Below, one piece after another: positions 12,248 to 24,339 of a stretch of 64,000 nucleotides of DNA (its first letter is position 1; every line of letters begins with the position of its first letter). Both the position numbers and the translations under genes were made by a program. The notes under the pieces were generated by a model. The model saw nothing but the letters and a program-made list of their open reading frames with translations. It did no database searches and was not told the DNA's origin. This stretch comes from Siphonodentalium dalli (Eukaryota; Mollusca; Scaphopoda; Gadilida; Siphonodentaliidae). Location: positions 93,555,345 through 93,619,344 of the forward strand of contig CP136061.1 in assembly GCA_032622095.1 (NCBI GenBank), in the 5' to 3' direction.

Positions 12248-13074
12248 TCGCTACTCTCATCAAGGACGGCCTCGGACAATCGCCATTTCGACCGGTCACA
12301 TGATCTCCGGTCATGTGACCCATACCCGGAAGAGATTGCACGTCGGCAGACATTTTTGTTCAACAGCGAAACTTCTCTCGTCGTTTTTCATCAAATGTAA
12401 GTAAACTGAGTAATGTTTTCAAATAACTTTGGTGCAGTCATCGACCAATGATATAATATGACCACGCGGATTGGTTCTTAGGTTCCCAATACGATTTAAT
12501 TTCATTTACCAGCCGCTTGAATCGGCGCACATGGCTTTCTGCGTTTTCGACGTATTAGCCCCCACGACCTATTCAGCGATGGGAATGGCAAACTTTTAAC
12601 CTGAAGACCCAGACTTCCCTTTTCCCATGTCTTCCTGAGTCAATTCCGCACCTAAGGGTACCGTGGTTCCATATCTTCATGATTTTACATATGATTTGTT
12701 TCATTCTGAACTTTTCACTTTTTATTCCTTCACCCAGGCCCCATTTGGCATTGGTCATTGGACACTTTTAAGTCGAAAATATACATGACACTGATTTAGT
12801 GCCTTCCTTTGTGATTTCCCTACCCAACGGTGTGCCACTTTACACAACTTTACTTTATACGTTAATTTTTTTTCGTTCTGAATGAGGCACTTTTCTTGGT
12901 CGCCCTAAATCCAATTTTGCGATGCCAATTTGAGACTTTCTGGTAAAAATATCAATAAGGTTGATTTTATGCCTTCGTGTGTGACTTCCCCAGCCAGCGG
13001 TGTGCATCTTTCCACAATTTTGTGACTGTACATTACATTTTTGTCATTCTAAATGGTACAGTTTTCTCCGTAAC

Positions 13075-13408
13075 ACCTAGATCATGCCATGATTATCTAC
13101 TCTGGCTAACACTGTAGCGTTAGCCAAAGTACAGGTTCATGACATGATCTAGGTAACGCCGAATACAATTTTGCGCTGCTAATTTGAGACTTTCTGGTTA
13201 AAATTATCAATAAAGCTGATTTTACGCCTTCGTGTGTGACTTCCCCAGCAAGCGGTGTGCCTCTTTCCACAATTTTTGTGATTGTACGTTACATTTTTTT
13301 CATTCTAAATGGTAGTTTTCTCGGTGACACCTAGATCATGCCATGATTCTCTACTCTAGCTAACACCGTAGTATTAGCCAAAGTACAGGTTCATGGCATG
13401 ATCTAGGT
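13075..13408. repeat. 254-bp repeats with 80-bp hairpins, left arm
   Basis: Two hairpins (13075-13154 and 13329-13408) begin ACCTAGATCATGCCATGATT and end with the complement, GGCATGATCTAGGT or similar. Between them lies a unit with TGAGACTTTCTGGT and TGTGTGACTTCCCCAGC. Confidence 0.85.
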
Positions 13409-14060
13409 AACACCGAATACAATTTTTCGATGCCAGTTTGAGACTTTCTGGTAGAAAATAGCACTGATTTTATGTTTTTTGTGTGTGACTTCCCCATCCA
13501 ATGATCCAACGGCGTGCCTCTTTCCACAATTTTGCGATTGGGCCTTACATTTTTTTCATTGAAATCTGCTGTGGACTTTACTCTTTTTTATTATTGCCAC
13601 AAATTTTGTATCTCATTGGAGCGTCTATACTGATTTAGACTCATGGTCATAATGCATTCACATATTTTGAAAGATGTGTGTACTAATATAAATTTTTGGA
13701 CAATTCAATGACATGTTTTCCATTCTCAAATCAAAATCAATATTATAAAGTGAATTATGAGTAGAGCCTGGTTGAAATGCTACTGTGTGGCGAGTCACAC
13801 TCGTCTTTCGAGCTACTGTTGTCCTAATGCCATACATGTATATGTGTGGTGTTATTAATTATTTGTATTGTGCAGAGGTGAAAATATGCTCGTTAACCTC
13901 CACAGTAAACATTTTACACTAAGCTCTCATCATAAATGATAAGCATTAATTGTTTTTAGTCAAATGTGAAGGACTCAATGTTGGTACATAAAATTTGTAA
14001 ACATCAGAGCTGTCTTCACAAATCGCTCGGATTAACCAAACACTGTGAAAATGACAACTT

Positions 14061-14177
14061 TATAAAAAATAGCCTGTATATTTGTGCGACAGCATCAGTT
14101 TGACCTACCAGCATCATAGCAATTCAGCAGGACCGACCAACATAGCAGCCTAGCAGGACTCGTGATCAGGGGTGAGT
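14061..14177 (+). promoter_or_regulatory. Possible core promoter with short first exon and splice donor
   Basis: TATAAAAAAT at 14061 is followed 30 bp later by GACAGCATCAG, then about 80 bp without an ATG, and a good donor AGGG|GTGAGT at 14171/14172. The combination suggests a non-coding first exon, but it may be chance; no downstream coding exon was identified. Confidence 0.25.
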
Positions 14178-15055
14178 GTTATTTGTTTGTGTGGTCTTTT
14201 GTTGGTTTCATAATCCTGAGAGAGAAGCAATGCAGTCTGTTGGAAGTAATTGGAATGCAACTGGTGCCAATGATTCCATACAATTTGAATCAGGACACGC
14301 GATATTGAATCAAATCAGATGAAAGATTCTGAATCACATCGAATTGGTCCGCAGGTCCCTATTAATAAATTGAAACAGACGAATACAATAATGTACATGC
14401 AATGGATTAAAGTGATGTGAAACACTCCCGTAGGGTAATCCAATAGAAATGGAGAATATTCATGTTAGTTTGTTGACAATTGTTACGTCCCATATTCATA
14501 TGTAAATATTTACTATTGAGCGTTGTTTTGACAACGTTTTCTCTTGAATGGTATTGTCGATTGCTTTGAAATTTTCGACGATGTTAGTAGAATGCTACAT
14601 TCTCCAGGTTGGCATAATCAGCTTCACGAACTTGAACAAGTCCATAATATGTCTTTAAGGTAATAATACATGTACATACCAACACGCATTTGTGCTGCTG
14701 TATTCAATGTAAGTGATGCTAACAATTATGGCATTGCCATTCATTCAGGGAGATGTCAGTCTGGATGATTTATTTCACCCAGACAACACACATGTAGCCA
14801 TGTATATGCACACTACATGTACTGGTACTACTGGTATACTTTTAAATTTTAAAATGACTTTATTACATTCGTATCTGTTATTTACTTTGATTTCTCGAGT
14901 GATTATAAACTATAATTGCACTTATGAATTATGTCACTTTAACTAGCATGTTACATGTATGTATTTATATTCGAAAACACAATTTATGCGTCATGGGTAT
15001 AATGGCAGTGATATTAGGATTTCTCGTAAATTAAGATGTTTATAATGATTAAACA

Positions 15056-15183
15056 GAGAATAGTCACTTGAACTGGTGCCATGAAAAAAATTCGATTGAG
15101 GCAGGGTCTAATTTGTGTTTGTACAACATCCCTACCTATCATGAATTATTTCATGTCACCAGTTCAATGAAGTGATTACTCTC
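15056..15183. repeat. Hairpin MITE (128 bp)
   Basis: GAGAATAGTCACTTGAACTG is matched by CAGTTCAATGAAGTGATTAC and CTC at the other end, with a CCATGAA/TTCATG inner stem. No coding capacity. Confidence 0.7.
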
Positions 15184-15307
15184 AATATATTACTGGTATC
15201 CACACAATAAGACATTCATCAGGGACATGCCTATGTGTTCAAACATTGGAAAATAATGGAAGCTGAGAACCTGGTGTGAATTGAACGGTGGTGGGGTCTC
15301 AAGCCAA

Positions 15308-15462
15308 ACTCTCAGGTGCATAATAATCGTGATGGCCTAATAATAGTGATTGGTAGGGATTTAGGCTGATTTTAATAATGTCCCAATGTAAATATTAGTG
15401 ATCATTGGGAATTTTCTCCAAATTAATAATCGTGCTGTCACTATTATTAGGCACCTGAGAGT
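15308..15462. repeat. Hairpin MITE (155 bp)
   Basis: ACTCTCAGGTGCATAATAAT is matched by ATTATTAGGCACCTGAGAGT; the inner stem is GCCTAATAATAGTGA / TCACTATTATTAGG. No coding capacity. Confidence 0.75.
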
Positions 15463-15670
15463 ACCCCTTCACATTAGAAAAAATGCCATTGAATGGCATA
15501 AGTTGCTTGAGGATAGAAGTGATCTATCATACCACTGTAAATTCAACCATGCGCTTCCTATTAAATAATAATGCCAAGCAGGGCTGGGGCAGGGATACCA
15601 GAACATGCTCACTGGATGCAATCACATTAATACTACATACTATATATATTCTGAAGTAGTTTGATAAAAG

Positions 15671-16204
15671 ATAGACCATGCCATGAATCTCTACTCTGAC
15701 GGTGTCAGCCAGAGTACTATAGTAGAGATTCATCATGGCATAATCTAAGAAATGTGCTCCATTTAAAACGAAAAAAATCATAATGTAGTATGGCGAAGTT
15801 GTGCAAAGTGGCATACTGTTGGGAATTCAAAAAGGAAGGCATAAAATCAGCGATATTGTATTTGGTGTTACCTAGATCATACCATGAACCTGTACTTTGG
15901 CTAACGCTACGGCGTTAGCCAGAGTAGAGAATCATGGCATGATCTAGGTGTTACGGAGAAAAGTGCACCATTTAGAATGAAAAAAATGTAACATACAATC
16001 ACAAAATTGTGGAAAGAGGCACACCGCTGGATGGGGAAGTCACACACGAAGGCATAAAATCAGCGTTATTGATAATTTTAACCAGAAAGTCTCAAATTGG
16101 CATCGCAAAATTGTATTCGGCGTTACCTAGATCATGCCATGAATCTGTACTTTGGCTAACGCTACGGCATTAACCAGAGTAGAGAATCATGGCATGATCT
16201 AGGT
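15671..16204. repeat. 254-bp repeats with 80-bp hairpins, right arm
   Basis: Three hairpins lie at about 15671-15747 (diverged), 15870-15949 and 16125-16204. They are inverted relative to the left-arm units and have the same spacing (255 bp between the last two). Confidence 0.85.
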
Positions 16205-17361
16205 GTCACCGAGAAAATTAAACCATTTAGAATGAAAAAAATGTAACGTACAATCACAAAATTGTGGAAAGAGGCACACCGCTGTCTGGGGAAGTCACAC
16301 ACGAAGGCATAAAATCAGCATTATTGTCATATTGATATTTTTACCAGAAAGTCTCAAATTGGCATCGCAAAATTGGATTTAGTGCGACCAAGAAAATTGC
16401 CTCATTCAGAACGAAAAACAATTAACGTATAATAGTCAAGTTGTGTAAAGTGGCACACCGTTGGGTGGGGAATTCACAAAGGAAGACACTAAATCAGTGT
16501 CATGTATATTTTGGACTTGAAAGTGTCCAATGACCATTGCCAAATGGGGCCTAGGTGATGGAATAAAAAGTGAAAAGTTCAGAATGAAAAAAATCATATG
16601 TAAAATCATGAAGATATGGAACCACGCTACCCTTGGGTGCGGAATTGACTCAGGAAGACATGGGACAAGGGAAGTCTGGGTCTTCAGGTTAAAAGTTTGC
16701 CATTCCCATCGCTGAATAGGTCGTGGGGGCGAATACGTCGAAAACGCAGAAAGCCATGTGCGCCGATTCAAGCGGCTGGTAAATGAAATTAAATCGTATT
16801 GGGAACCTAAGAACCAATCCGCGTGGTCATATTATATCATTGGTCGATGACTGCACCAAAGTTATTTGAAAACATTACTCAGTTTACTTACATTTGATGA
16901 AAAACGACGAGAGAAGTTTCGCTGTTGAACAAAAATGTCTGCCGACGTGCAATCTCTTCCGGGCATGGGTCACATGACCGGAGATCATGTGACCGGTCGA
17001 AATGGCGATTGTCCGAGGCCGTCCTTGATGAGAGTAGCGAGATTGGACGGATGTGGCGTCAAATGGACCACGCGATTTCCATAAAACCATTTGACCCAAT
17101 TTCATCAAATAGTACGGTAAGCCGCAACAACAAATCTGTTAGCCACTCGATTTAAAGTGATGTAAAACACCCCGGTTGGGTGATTGAAAAGGGAAAATTT
17201 CTTGATCAAAGTAATTATTTCTTAAGAATATTAATATACAGTGCTCACACCATCATTCTGATATATAAATTAAATGCAATGACACTCGATGGTGAAATAA
17301 TATGCCTTAGATAATCGCCGTTTTGCTGTCGCATCTCAAATCGAGATGTAAATATTTACAA

Positions 17362-17839
17362 TTAAAGGTACTCAACCCGATAAAACTCCTCTCAATTACT
17401 ATTTCAATGGCTTCGGAGGTCAAAAATATTTGATTCGAGTCGAGGAAGTCACCCATCAAAGCTCAGATTTGTTAGATATCGATTTTAGAAATCTATTATT
17501 TTTCATTATCGGGAATACTATCTGGCCCAGAACTCAGTCAAAATTGCGTTAAAATTACCACTTGATTTTAGAGTTATTCATCCTTGTCTGTTTGAATAGA
17601 TTTGGAGTACACATCCAGAGCAGATTACGGCAGTTATTAGTACTCATCTCGAGAACATAACAAATTTGAAAAATCAATATCTAATAACTCTGAGCTTTGT
17701 TTGATGGGTTCCTCGACTCGAATCAAATATTTTTTACCCCCAAAGCCAAAGAAATAGTAATATAGGACCCTCTGATCGGATTGTTGTTGTTGGAATCTGT
17801 TGAGATGGGGACCCTCTTTACGGGTTGAGTACCTTTAAA
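17362..17839. mobile_element. Fold-back MITE, TTAAAGGTACTCAA family (diverged copy)
   Basis: The ends are ATTAAAGGTACTCAACCCG and CGGGTTGAGTACCTTTAA. The arms share the GATTCGAGTCGAGGAA, CAAAGCTCAGA and TCTGGCCCAGAA landmarks with the other copies. It has a longer, more diverged centre. Confidence 0.75.
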
Positions 17840-18467
17840 CGTATTTCATACGATGATATATATGGAGTGGAATGGTCGATTTCTTTGATATTTTCAACGA
17901 TGCTAGTAGAAGGCTACACTCCCACAGTTGGTACAGCGTCTGGGTACCAACTTATCAGTTTCCCACAACGAACCAAGGACCTAAATAACGACAGCTCTCT
18001 CCCTCTCTCTCCCCTCAAAAATCGCTGCATGCTTGTCCTGCTGAACATCGTAAATAACTTGAAGCACCCCCCCCCCGTCTCGAACCAAAAACCGCGCCAG
18101 CCGACCCACGATGGAACCCCATCACCAAACCATCACCATTTCCTCATTTTTTGTTACTGTCATTTTCATGTTTTCATCTATGCACATATCGCATCATGTT
18201 GTTTGCATGTTTTGTACATTCCAGGGGTTCCATCAACCGACCACATTTACACCGAACTATCCCCCCCCCCCCCCCCACATAGCAATGTAACCTGCGGGTG
18301 TCAGGTGCCAACACCAAATCAGCTCTATATATACGACGGATCTTCCACAGGACCAGGACTCAATCGCTCCCCTATATATATATACTCACATCGAATCACA
18401 GACTAAAACACTGTTATGACTTGTTCGACACAGCAGTATAGGGCAGCGATTGGAGTCTTCGACTTGA
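17840..18467 (+). other. Probable LINE 5' leader with C-homopolymers; no gene supported
   Basis: This lies between a fold-back MITE and the LINE frame. It contains C runs (about 18066-18074 and a run of about 17 near 18260) and no recognisable ORF1. A 193-codon open stretch here has no domain and starts inside the neighbouring MITE, so I do not call it. It may be the LINE 5' UTR, but the 5' end of the element cannot be placed. Confidence 0.35.
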
Positions 18468-21400
18468 GGAAGAAAACTAAAAAATGTCAGGCGGCAAAAA
18501 AATGTTGGACCCTTAAAATGCAACTTCCGAATATTCAATCTGAAGATATGTTTGATTCTGATCTGTCTAATCCTTATGTTATCCGGCGACATTGAAAAGA
18601 ACCCAGGCCCTAATACCTTACCTGTAAATAGTCATTCAATCTCTATATTTCATTACAATATCCGAAGTATTCGCAATAAGCTCGAAAAGATAGTTGATAT
18701 AATTGACGAGTATGACATCCTGTGTTTTAGTGAGACCCATCTTGACCCTTCATATCCATCCGATAAATTAATTATTCCTGGCTACTACCCACCTGTCCGC
18801 AAGGACCGTGATTCCAAAGGAGGGGGAATATGCGTAATGTTTGCAAATCACATAGTCCATAGACGAAGACACGATTTAGAATTCGATTCCTCGATATTAT
18901 GGTTTGATATTTTCTCGAAGAAAACTCACATTCTCTTAGGAATGTCCTATAGATCAGAACAATACTGTGATCCAAACTAGTGGGAATACCTTGATAACTC
19001 AATAGCAGATGCTCTAGAAATAACCGAAAATGTTATCATTACAGGTGACTTTAATTCTAACCTTCTAGATAGCTCTTCCAAACTTAAAGAAATTATAGAT
19101 TTTTATAGTATTAAAACTGTGATAACAGCCCCTACTAGGATCACAAATACATCGAGCAGTGTCTTGATCCAATTGTAATCAGCAATACCTTCCGCGTTCT
19201 TGACACCGACGTCATTAACCCAGGAGTCTCAGACCACCGTGGTGTTTATGTAACATTAGAATACGATTACTCCCCCTCCACCTCTTTCCAGAGAACGGTT
19301 TGGAATTATACTAGAGCAAATTTTGAAAGAGCAAATAGCCTGCTTAGTAACACAAACTGGGATGATCTCCTATCTGCACCAGACATAGATACTATAGTTA
19401 ACAATTTTCAGGAGACATTTCTCTCCATCATGAATCAAACAATCCCACAGTCAAAAGTGACAATACGCCCAAAAGACAAAATTTGGTTTAATTCCGACAT
19501 TAGAAAAGAAATCCGCAAAAGAGAAAAATTACGAAACAAACCGCTAAAAAACAATCGCCCTGATACGTGGCAACAGTATAAGAATACCAGAAACAAAATT
19601 AATAACATGAAAAAGTTCGCAAAAGCTAAATTTGAAGAGAAACTGGAAAATCGGGTTAAAAACTCATCATCCCCCCGCGATTTTTGGCAATTAATAAACT
19701 TCTTGCTATGTAAAAAGAAAACAAATTGTATCCCACCCCTATCTACTCCAAGCTCTTTCCCCAACACGAGCAACACGATTGATATAAACGGAAAACTCTA
19801 CGTAACAGACGATCTGGACAAAGCCACCTGCTGAATAAAAGTTTCATTTCCAATTCTTCGATTAACGATTCATCCCATAAATTACCACCATTCAAATCGC
19901 GTTGTGAAAAAGAACTAACGGAATTGGAATTTACGCAGGATGAGATAATTTCTGTATTAACATCGCTCAAACTGAATAAAGCCCATGGACATGATGGAAT
20001 AAGTGCGAAAATGTTAAATTCAACAGCTGAATCAATAGCATATCCTCTGTCAATAATTGTCAATAAATCCTTCAACAACGCAAAGTTTCCATCTACCTGG
20101 AAAAAGGCTAACGTTGTTCCATTTTCAAAAAAGATGACCCAGCCGACACAAAAAACTATCGACCTATATCCATGCTTCCTTGTCTTGGGAAAGCGTTTGA
20201 AAAACTTGTACTAAAACAAATAAGTCTGTTCTTTGACGACAATAAATTACTTTATTCCAACCAATCGGGTTTCATAACCGGCCACAGCACATCTCACCAA
20301 CTGATAGACCTCTACAATCACCTATGTCAATCTCTCGACAAAGGACTATATACATGCTCTGTTTTCTGTGATATTTCCAAAGCCTTCGAGAGAGTTTGGC
20401 ACAGGGGACTGTTATATAAGCTATATAATTATGGAGTTCGCGGGAGAACATTGAGATGGATAGAGGACTACCTTCATAAACGGCAACAAAGAGTCTTAGT
20501 AAATAACACCTTTTCTGAATACGAGATCATCCCAGCTGGTGTACCACAGGGCTACATCTTAGGACCCTTCCTCTTCCTTGTCTATATCAACGATTTAGCA
20601 GACAACATACTTTCTTTTACGAGAATGTACGCCGACGACACATGTCTAACAAATAGTCACTATGACCTAAATGAATTAGGCCGCGTCATGAATAGTGACC
20701 TCCAAATCATAGCACAATGGTCTGAAAACTGGTTAGTAAACTTTAATCCTTCTAAAACAATTAGTATGTCCTATGCACTAACGGGGACTTATGGGGAAGC
20801 CCCCGACTTAACCTTTAAACAGGATCCAATCTCATTTGTTGAAACACATAAACACCTCGGTCTGGAACTCCAAGCTAACTTAAAATGGAATAATCACCTA
20901 AATGGTATAAAAAAAACAGAATAGCCTCACGCTTAGCACAGCTCCGAAGATTTAAGTATCAGCTTGACCGAAGATCGCTTGAAAGCTTTTATAAAACTTT
21001 TATCCTACCACTATTTGATTACTCCGATGTAGTCTGGGATTGTGCCCCCAAATACCTAACCGAGAAGCTCGACCGATTATATTGCGATGCCGCCCGAACA
21101 GTTAGTGGCCTCACACGATCAGTGTCCAATATAAACCTCCTAAATGAAGTTGGCTGGCCAACACTGAGCAAGAGAAGAGAGATCCATAAACTACAAGCAA
21201 TGTATAAAATAGTAAATGACGATGCCCCCGAATACCTACAAAATCTTCTAACACCTAGATCATCTGAAGTCTCTCGATATAACTTGAGAAAACCTGGAAA
21301 ATTCTATTCTTACTTCTGTAACACCGAGCATTTTAAAAAATCATTCTTCCCCGCTACTTTAAAATCGTGGAATGACATACCCACAGAAATAACAGATGCC

Positions 21401-21811
21401 GAATCTATCGCAGACTTCAAATTTTATCTCGAATTAATAGATCCTACAGTAAAACCACCATCATACTTCTATACAGGTCGTAGAACGCTTAATGTCGCCC
21501 ATGCCAAATTGCGTAACAAATGCAGCAGCCTACATGTACGTTCCGATATGTTCCAAAATTATATCTCTGACAGCCCCCAATGCCATTGTGGAAATCCATG
21601 CGAAGATACCTACCACTACCTCTGGGCGTGACCCCTATTTCACACCGAACGAATGGAAATGTGTCAAAAATTATACCAAGAAGGACTGAAAATTACACAT
21701 ATCAATGATTTACTTCTCGGAATTACCGATATCTCAAATAGAAGAAACAAAATTCTCTTCAAAATAGTCCATCGATATATAACAGCGACTAAACGATTCG
21801 AAGTCGGATAA
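18468..21811 (+). pseudogene. CR1/L2-like non-LTR retrotransposon ORF2 (endonuclease + reverse transcriptase), decayed
   Basis: The protein order is: short hydrophobic N-terminus, 2A-like GDIEKNPGP, APE-type endonuclease, reverse transcriptase, and a cysteine/histidine C-terminal motif. Endonuclease landmarks are HYNIRSIRNK, FSETHLD, ITGDFN (about 19042) and SDHRGV (about 19228). RT landmarks are DISKAFERVWHRGLLYKL (about 20370), GVPQGYILGPFLFLVYINDL (about 20538) and the catalytic YADD (about 20627). The C-terminus has CHCGNPCEDTYHYLW. An amber stop at 18978, a TGA near 21630, and frameshifts near 19155, 19830, 20130 and 20910 break the frame, so this copy cannot make a full protein. The frame opens at 18468 without an in-frame ATG before the 2A. 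Clade is inferred from motifs only. Confidence 0.93.
18585..18611 (+). other. 2A-like ribosome-skipping sequence in the LINE
   Basis: The nine codons read GDIEKNPGP, matching the D(V/I)ExNPGP consensus exactly. In 2A peptides the ribosome fails to form the bond between the last glycine and proline, so two products come from one frame. Upstream is a leucine/isoleucine-rich run (ICLILICLILMLS), the usual context for active 2A sequences and also signal-peptide-like. The endonuclease domain begins about 10 residues downstream. 2A sequences ahead of the endonuclease are known from invertebrate APE-type LINEs. Activity here is inferred. Confidence 0.88.
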
Positions 21812-22062
21812 TCAAACGCATTTCAGAATAGCCACAAAAAGCAAATTAGTCACAAATCGGTTTTGGCACCTCCCACCCCAAACCCCGAACCCACTCATTT
21901 GTAAATGTAAATATGTTTAACCTATATATGATTTTGAATCTCTCCTTCAACATTTTGTATGAATAATATTATTGTAAACAGGGAGAGGGGCAAAGTAAGT
22001 TTGGTAACTTGTCCCCAATCCCTTTTGTATTATTCGATATACAAATAAAATATGTTTAAAGT
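21812..22062 (+). other. LINE 3' untranslated region
   Basis: This non-coding tail follows the RT frame. It contains a potential stem (TCTCTCC near 21940 with GGGAGAGG near 21980) and ends with an A-rich CAAATAAAATATG stretch near 22040-22055, which holds the only polyadenylation-like signal. No clean poly(A) or obvious target duplication was seen, so the 3' boundary is approximate. Confidence 0.5.
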
Positions 22063-22137
22063 AAAAGTTCACAGGCATCTCCCAATTAAATTCAATAAGC
22101 ACCATTCTGTCTGATTTACATTGTATTATATAATATA

Positions 22138-23040
22138 TCTATCTATATATATATATTGAGACTTCCGTATATATGTATATATATATATATGTGTGGGTAC
22201 TTCATAGAATCGAAAACGCGTGTACAGATTGAGCTCAAACTTCCTATGTAAGTGTAAAATCACACCGACACCGCCGTGGTCGCGTTTTGGAGAAGCTCAG
22301 AGCACCCGTTCTCCAATCTCAGTCATCAAAAAACGGCACTGCGGTGGTTAAGACATTAACGATCTTTATATTGACCTTATACGGAGGTGTTAACAATCAA
22401 CGCTCTTTATTGCAATGGACGTGGCTAAACGACTGACCCCATGCGTCCGAAATACGGATGCGGATTCCAATGGACGTGGCTAAACGACTGACCACATGCG
22501 TCCGAAATACGGATGTGGACGAAATGCAATTATCTCGACTAAAAAGGCAGAATTGATCTAAGAGCTCGAAATATTATGCAGAGGGATTTCACGACTGGAT
22601 TAATTGACTGTCCGCTCTGAAGTTTAGGACGGGGGGGGGGGGCGGATTAACGAATTAACTCATTGAAAAACAAAGAATGCGTTATCTCGGAAACGGGTGG
22701 AGCTATCTATTTGAAATTTTCTATGTGAATGTATCTTGCCCCGGATAAAAATTTTATCGGGTCGCCGAGCCCGTGCGACGCCAGCTTCGCGCATGTGCAG
22801 ACGAGATCTTGGAAACGGGTGGAGCTATTGACTTGAAATTTGGTATGTGAATGTATCTTGCCCCGGGTACGAATTTTATCGGGTCGTCGAGCCCGTGCGA
22901 CGCCCGTGCAGCGCGTGCGCAGACGAGATCTCGGAAACGGGTGGAGCTATCGACTTGAAATTTGGTTAAATTTAAAAAATGTCATGTTTCTGAAACAAAG
23001 CCATGAGACGAAAGCCGCCAGTGGCGGGCTAACCTGCTAG
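22138..23040 (+). mobile_element. Helitron-like element 1
   Basis: It starts TCTATCTATATATATATATT and ends with a CCGCC/GGCGG hairpin and CTAG at 23037-23040. It holds about two 122-bp units and a G13 run near 22630. At 22683-22686 it contains the intact TATC site that the LTR element occupies in element 8. Confidence 0.8.
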
Positions 23041-23733
23041 TACTATATATTTTGAGAACTACGTATATATATATATATATATATATTCAACGTTATTAGT
23101 ATCTGCAGAGAGATATACGGGATTTTGAGTGGTTTCCTATGCGGGGAGATGTATGGGATGCCATAGTACTCGTACAACATGTCTGCAATATAATTGCCTC
23201 AAAATGTTCAGCATCATTGTTATAGTATGTATGACACTTAGGTCAGGGCTTATGGGTGGTAGTTAGTGTGGATATAGGCATAATGCTTCTCAGAAATCCC
23301 GGCAGACGAGATCTCGGCAACGGGTGGAGCTATCGACTTAAAATTTGGTATGTGAATGTATCTTGCCCCGGATACGAATTTTATCGGGTCGCCGAGTCCG
23401 TGCGACGCCAGCTTCGCGCACGCGCAGACGAGATCTCGGAAACGGGTGGAGCTATGGACTTGAAATTTGGTATGTGAATGTATCATGCCCCGGATACGAA
23501 TTTTATCGGGTCGCCGAGCCCGTGCGACGCCAGCTTCACGCATGCGCAGACCAGATCTCGGAAACGGGTGGAGCTATCGACTTGAAATTTGGTTTTTGAA
23601 TAGCCCGGACAACGTCGGCTCATCATTAACTCATTGAAAAACAAAAAATTTAATTAATTAAAAAAATTAATTAAATTTTTTTTAAATTGTCATGTTTCTG
23701 ACGATTGCCGCCAGTGGCGGGCTAACCTGCTAG
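23041..23733 (+). mobile_element. Helitron-like element 2
   Basis: It begins TACTATATATTTTGAGAACT immediately after the previous CTAG and ends with the CCGCC/GGCGG hairpin and CTAG at 23730-23733. It carries two to three 122-bp units near 23300-23590. Confidence 0.8.
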
Positions 23734-24339
23734 TCTATCTATTATATATTTTTGAAAGATCTGTGTGTGTGTGTGTATATCTGTCTGTGTGTGTGTGTGT
23801 AATCGATGGACTCGAAAATGGCCCAGCCGATTTCGATGAAACTTGGTAGTTGGGGGTATTTTCGGCCGGGGACGAACATAGGCATATTAATTTGTCCGTG
23901 CGACGTTACCTTGACCTTGAAATCGGGTCATTTCAAGGTCAAACGCCCGAATATCACGGGATTTCGATGAAACTTGGTATGTGGGGGTACTTTCTTATGG
24001 TGAGTCTCATAAGCATATTCATTTGCCCGTGCGACGTGACCTTGACCTTGAAATCGGGTAAATTCAAGGTCAAATCGCCAATTTTGATACGTGGGGTTAC
24101 TTTTGTCCACTGATTGTTTTGGACGGGTACAATCGTGACCCCGACCAGACCTTGACCTTCAAAATTATCAATTCAAGGTCAAATCGGGTAAAACCGGATG
24201 GATTTCGACGGGCACGTTTGTCGGGTACTTTTGTCTGGGCAGTGTTTTTGGACTGGTCAAATCGTGACCCCACTTGACCTTGACCTTCAAAATGGCCAAT
24301 TCAAGGTCAAAGCCCGGACGAAGTCGGGTCACCTTCTAG
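23734..24339 (+). mobile_element. Helitron-like element 3 (CTTGACCTTGA subtype)
   Basis: It starts TCTATCTATTATATATTTTT. The interior is different from its neighbours: four to five repeats of TGACCTTGACCTTGAAAT and TTCAAGGTCAA. The 3' end uses another hairpin (CCCGG..TCGGGT) followed by CTTCTAG at 24333-24339. Confidence 0.75.

Larger units (their letters stand above)
13563..15667. other. Centre of the large fold-back; no gene supported
   Basis: This holds two small hairpins (15056-15183; 15308-15462), a segment related to the 3.3-kb repeat in inverse orientation (near 14400), and a possible promoter plus splice donor near 14061-14172. The longest frames are under 100 codons and have no recognised domain. 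Confidence 0.5.
12248..17040. mobile_element. Large fold-back element (4.8 kb, ~1.3-kb arms)
   Basis: TCGCTACTCTCATCAAGGAC at the left is matched by its complement ending at 17040. Paired landmarks keep a constant coordinate sum of about 29,288 over the outer part, showing long collinear arms (about 12248-13562 and 15668-17040). The arms contain 254-255-bp repeats, each with an 80-bp hairpin. The 2.1-kb centre has no transposase. No TSD is visible. The layout resembles Foldback/Galileo-type elements, but no family can be assigned. Confidence 0.8.

Noticed and set aside
16530-16715. 61-codon frame also found inverted at 12573-12758
   Set aside because: Conservation is explained by the fold-back arms; no domain.
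17825-18406. 193-codon frame
   Set aside because: It begins without ATG inside a MITE end, is low-complexity, and has no recognised domain.
23850-24320. AAGGTCA motifs as nuclear-receptor sites of a host gene
   Set aside because: They are part of a repeated Helitron interior with no gene nearby; kept only as a speculative finding.
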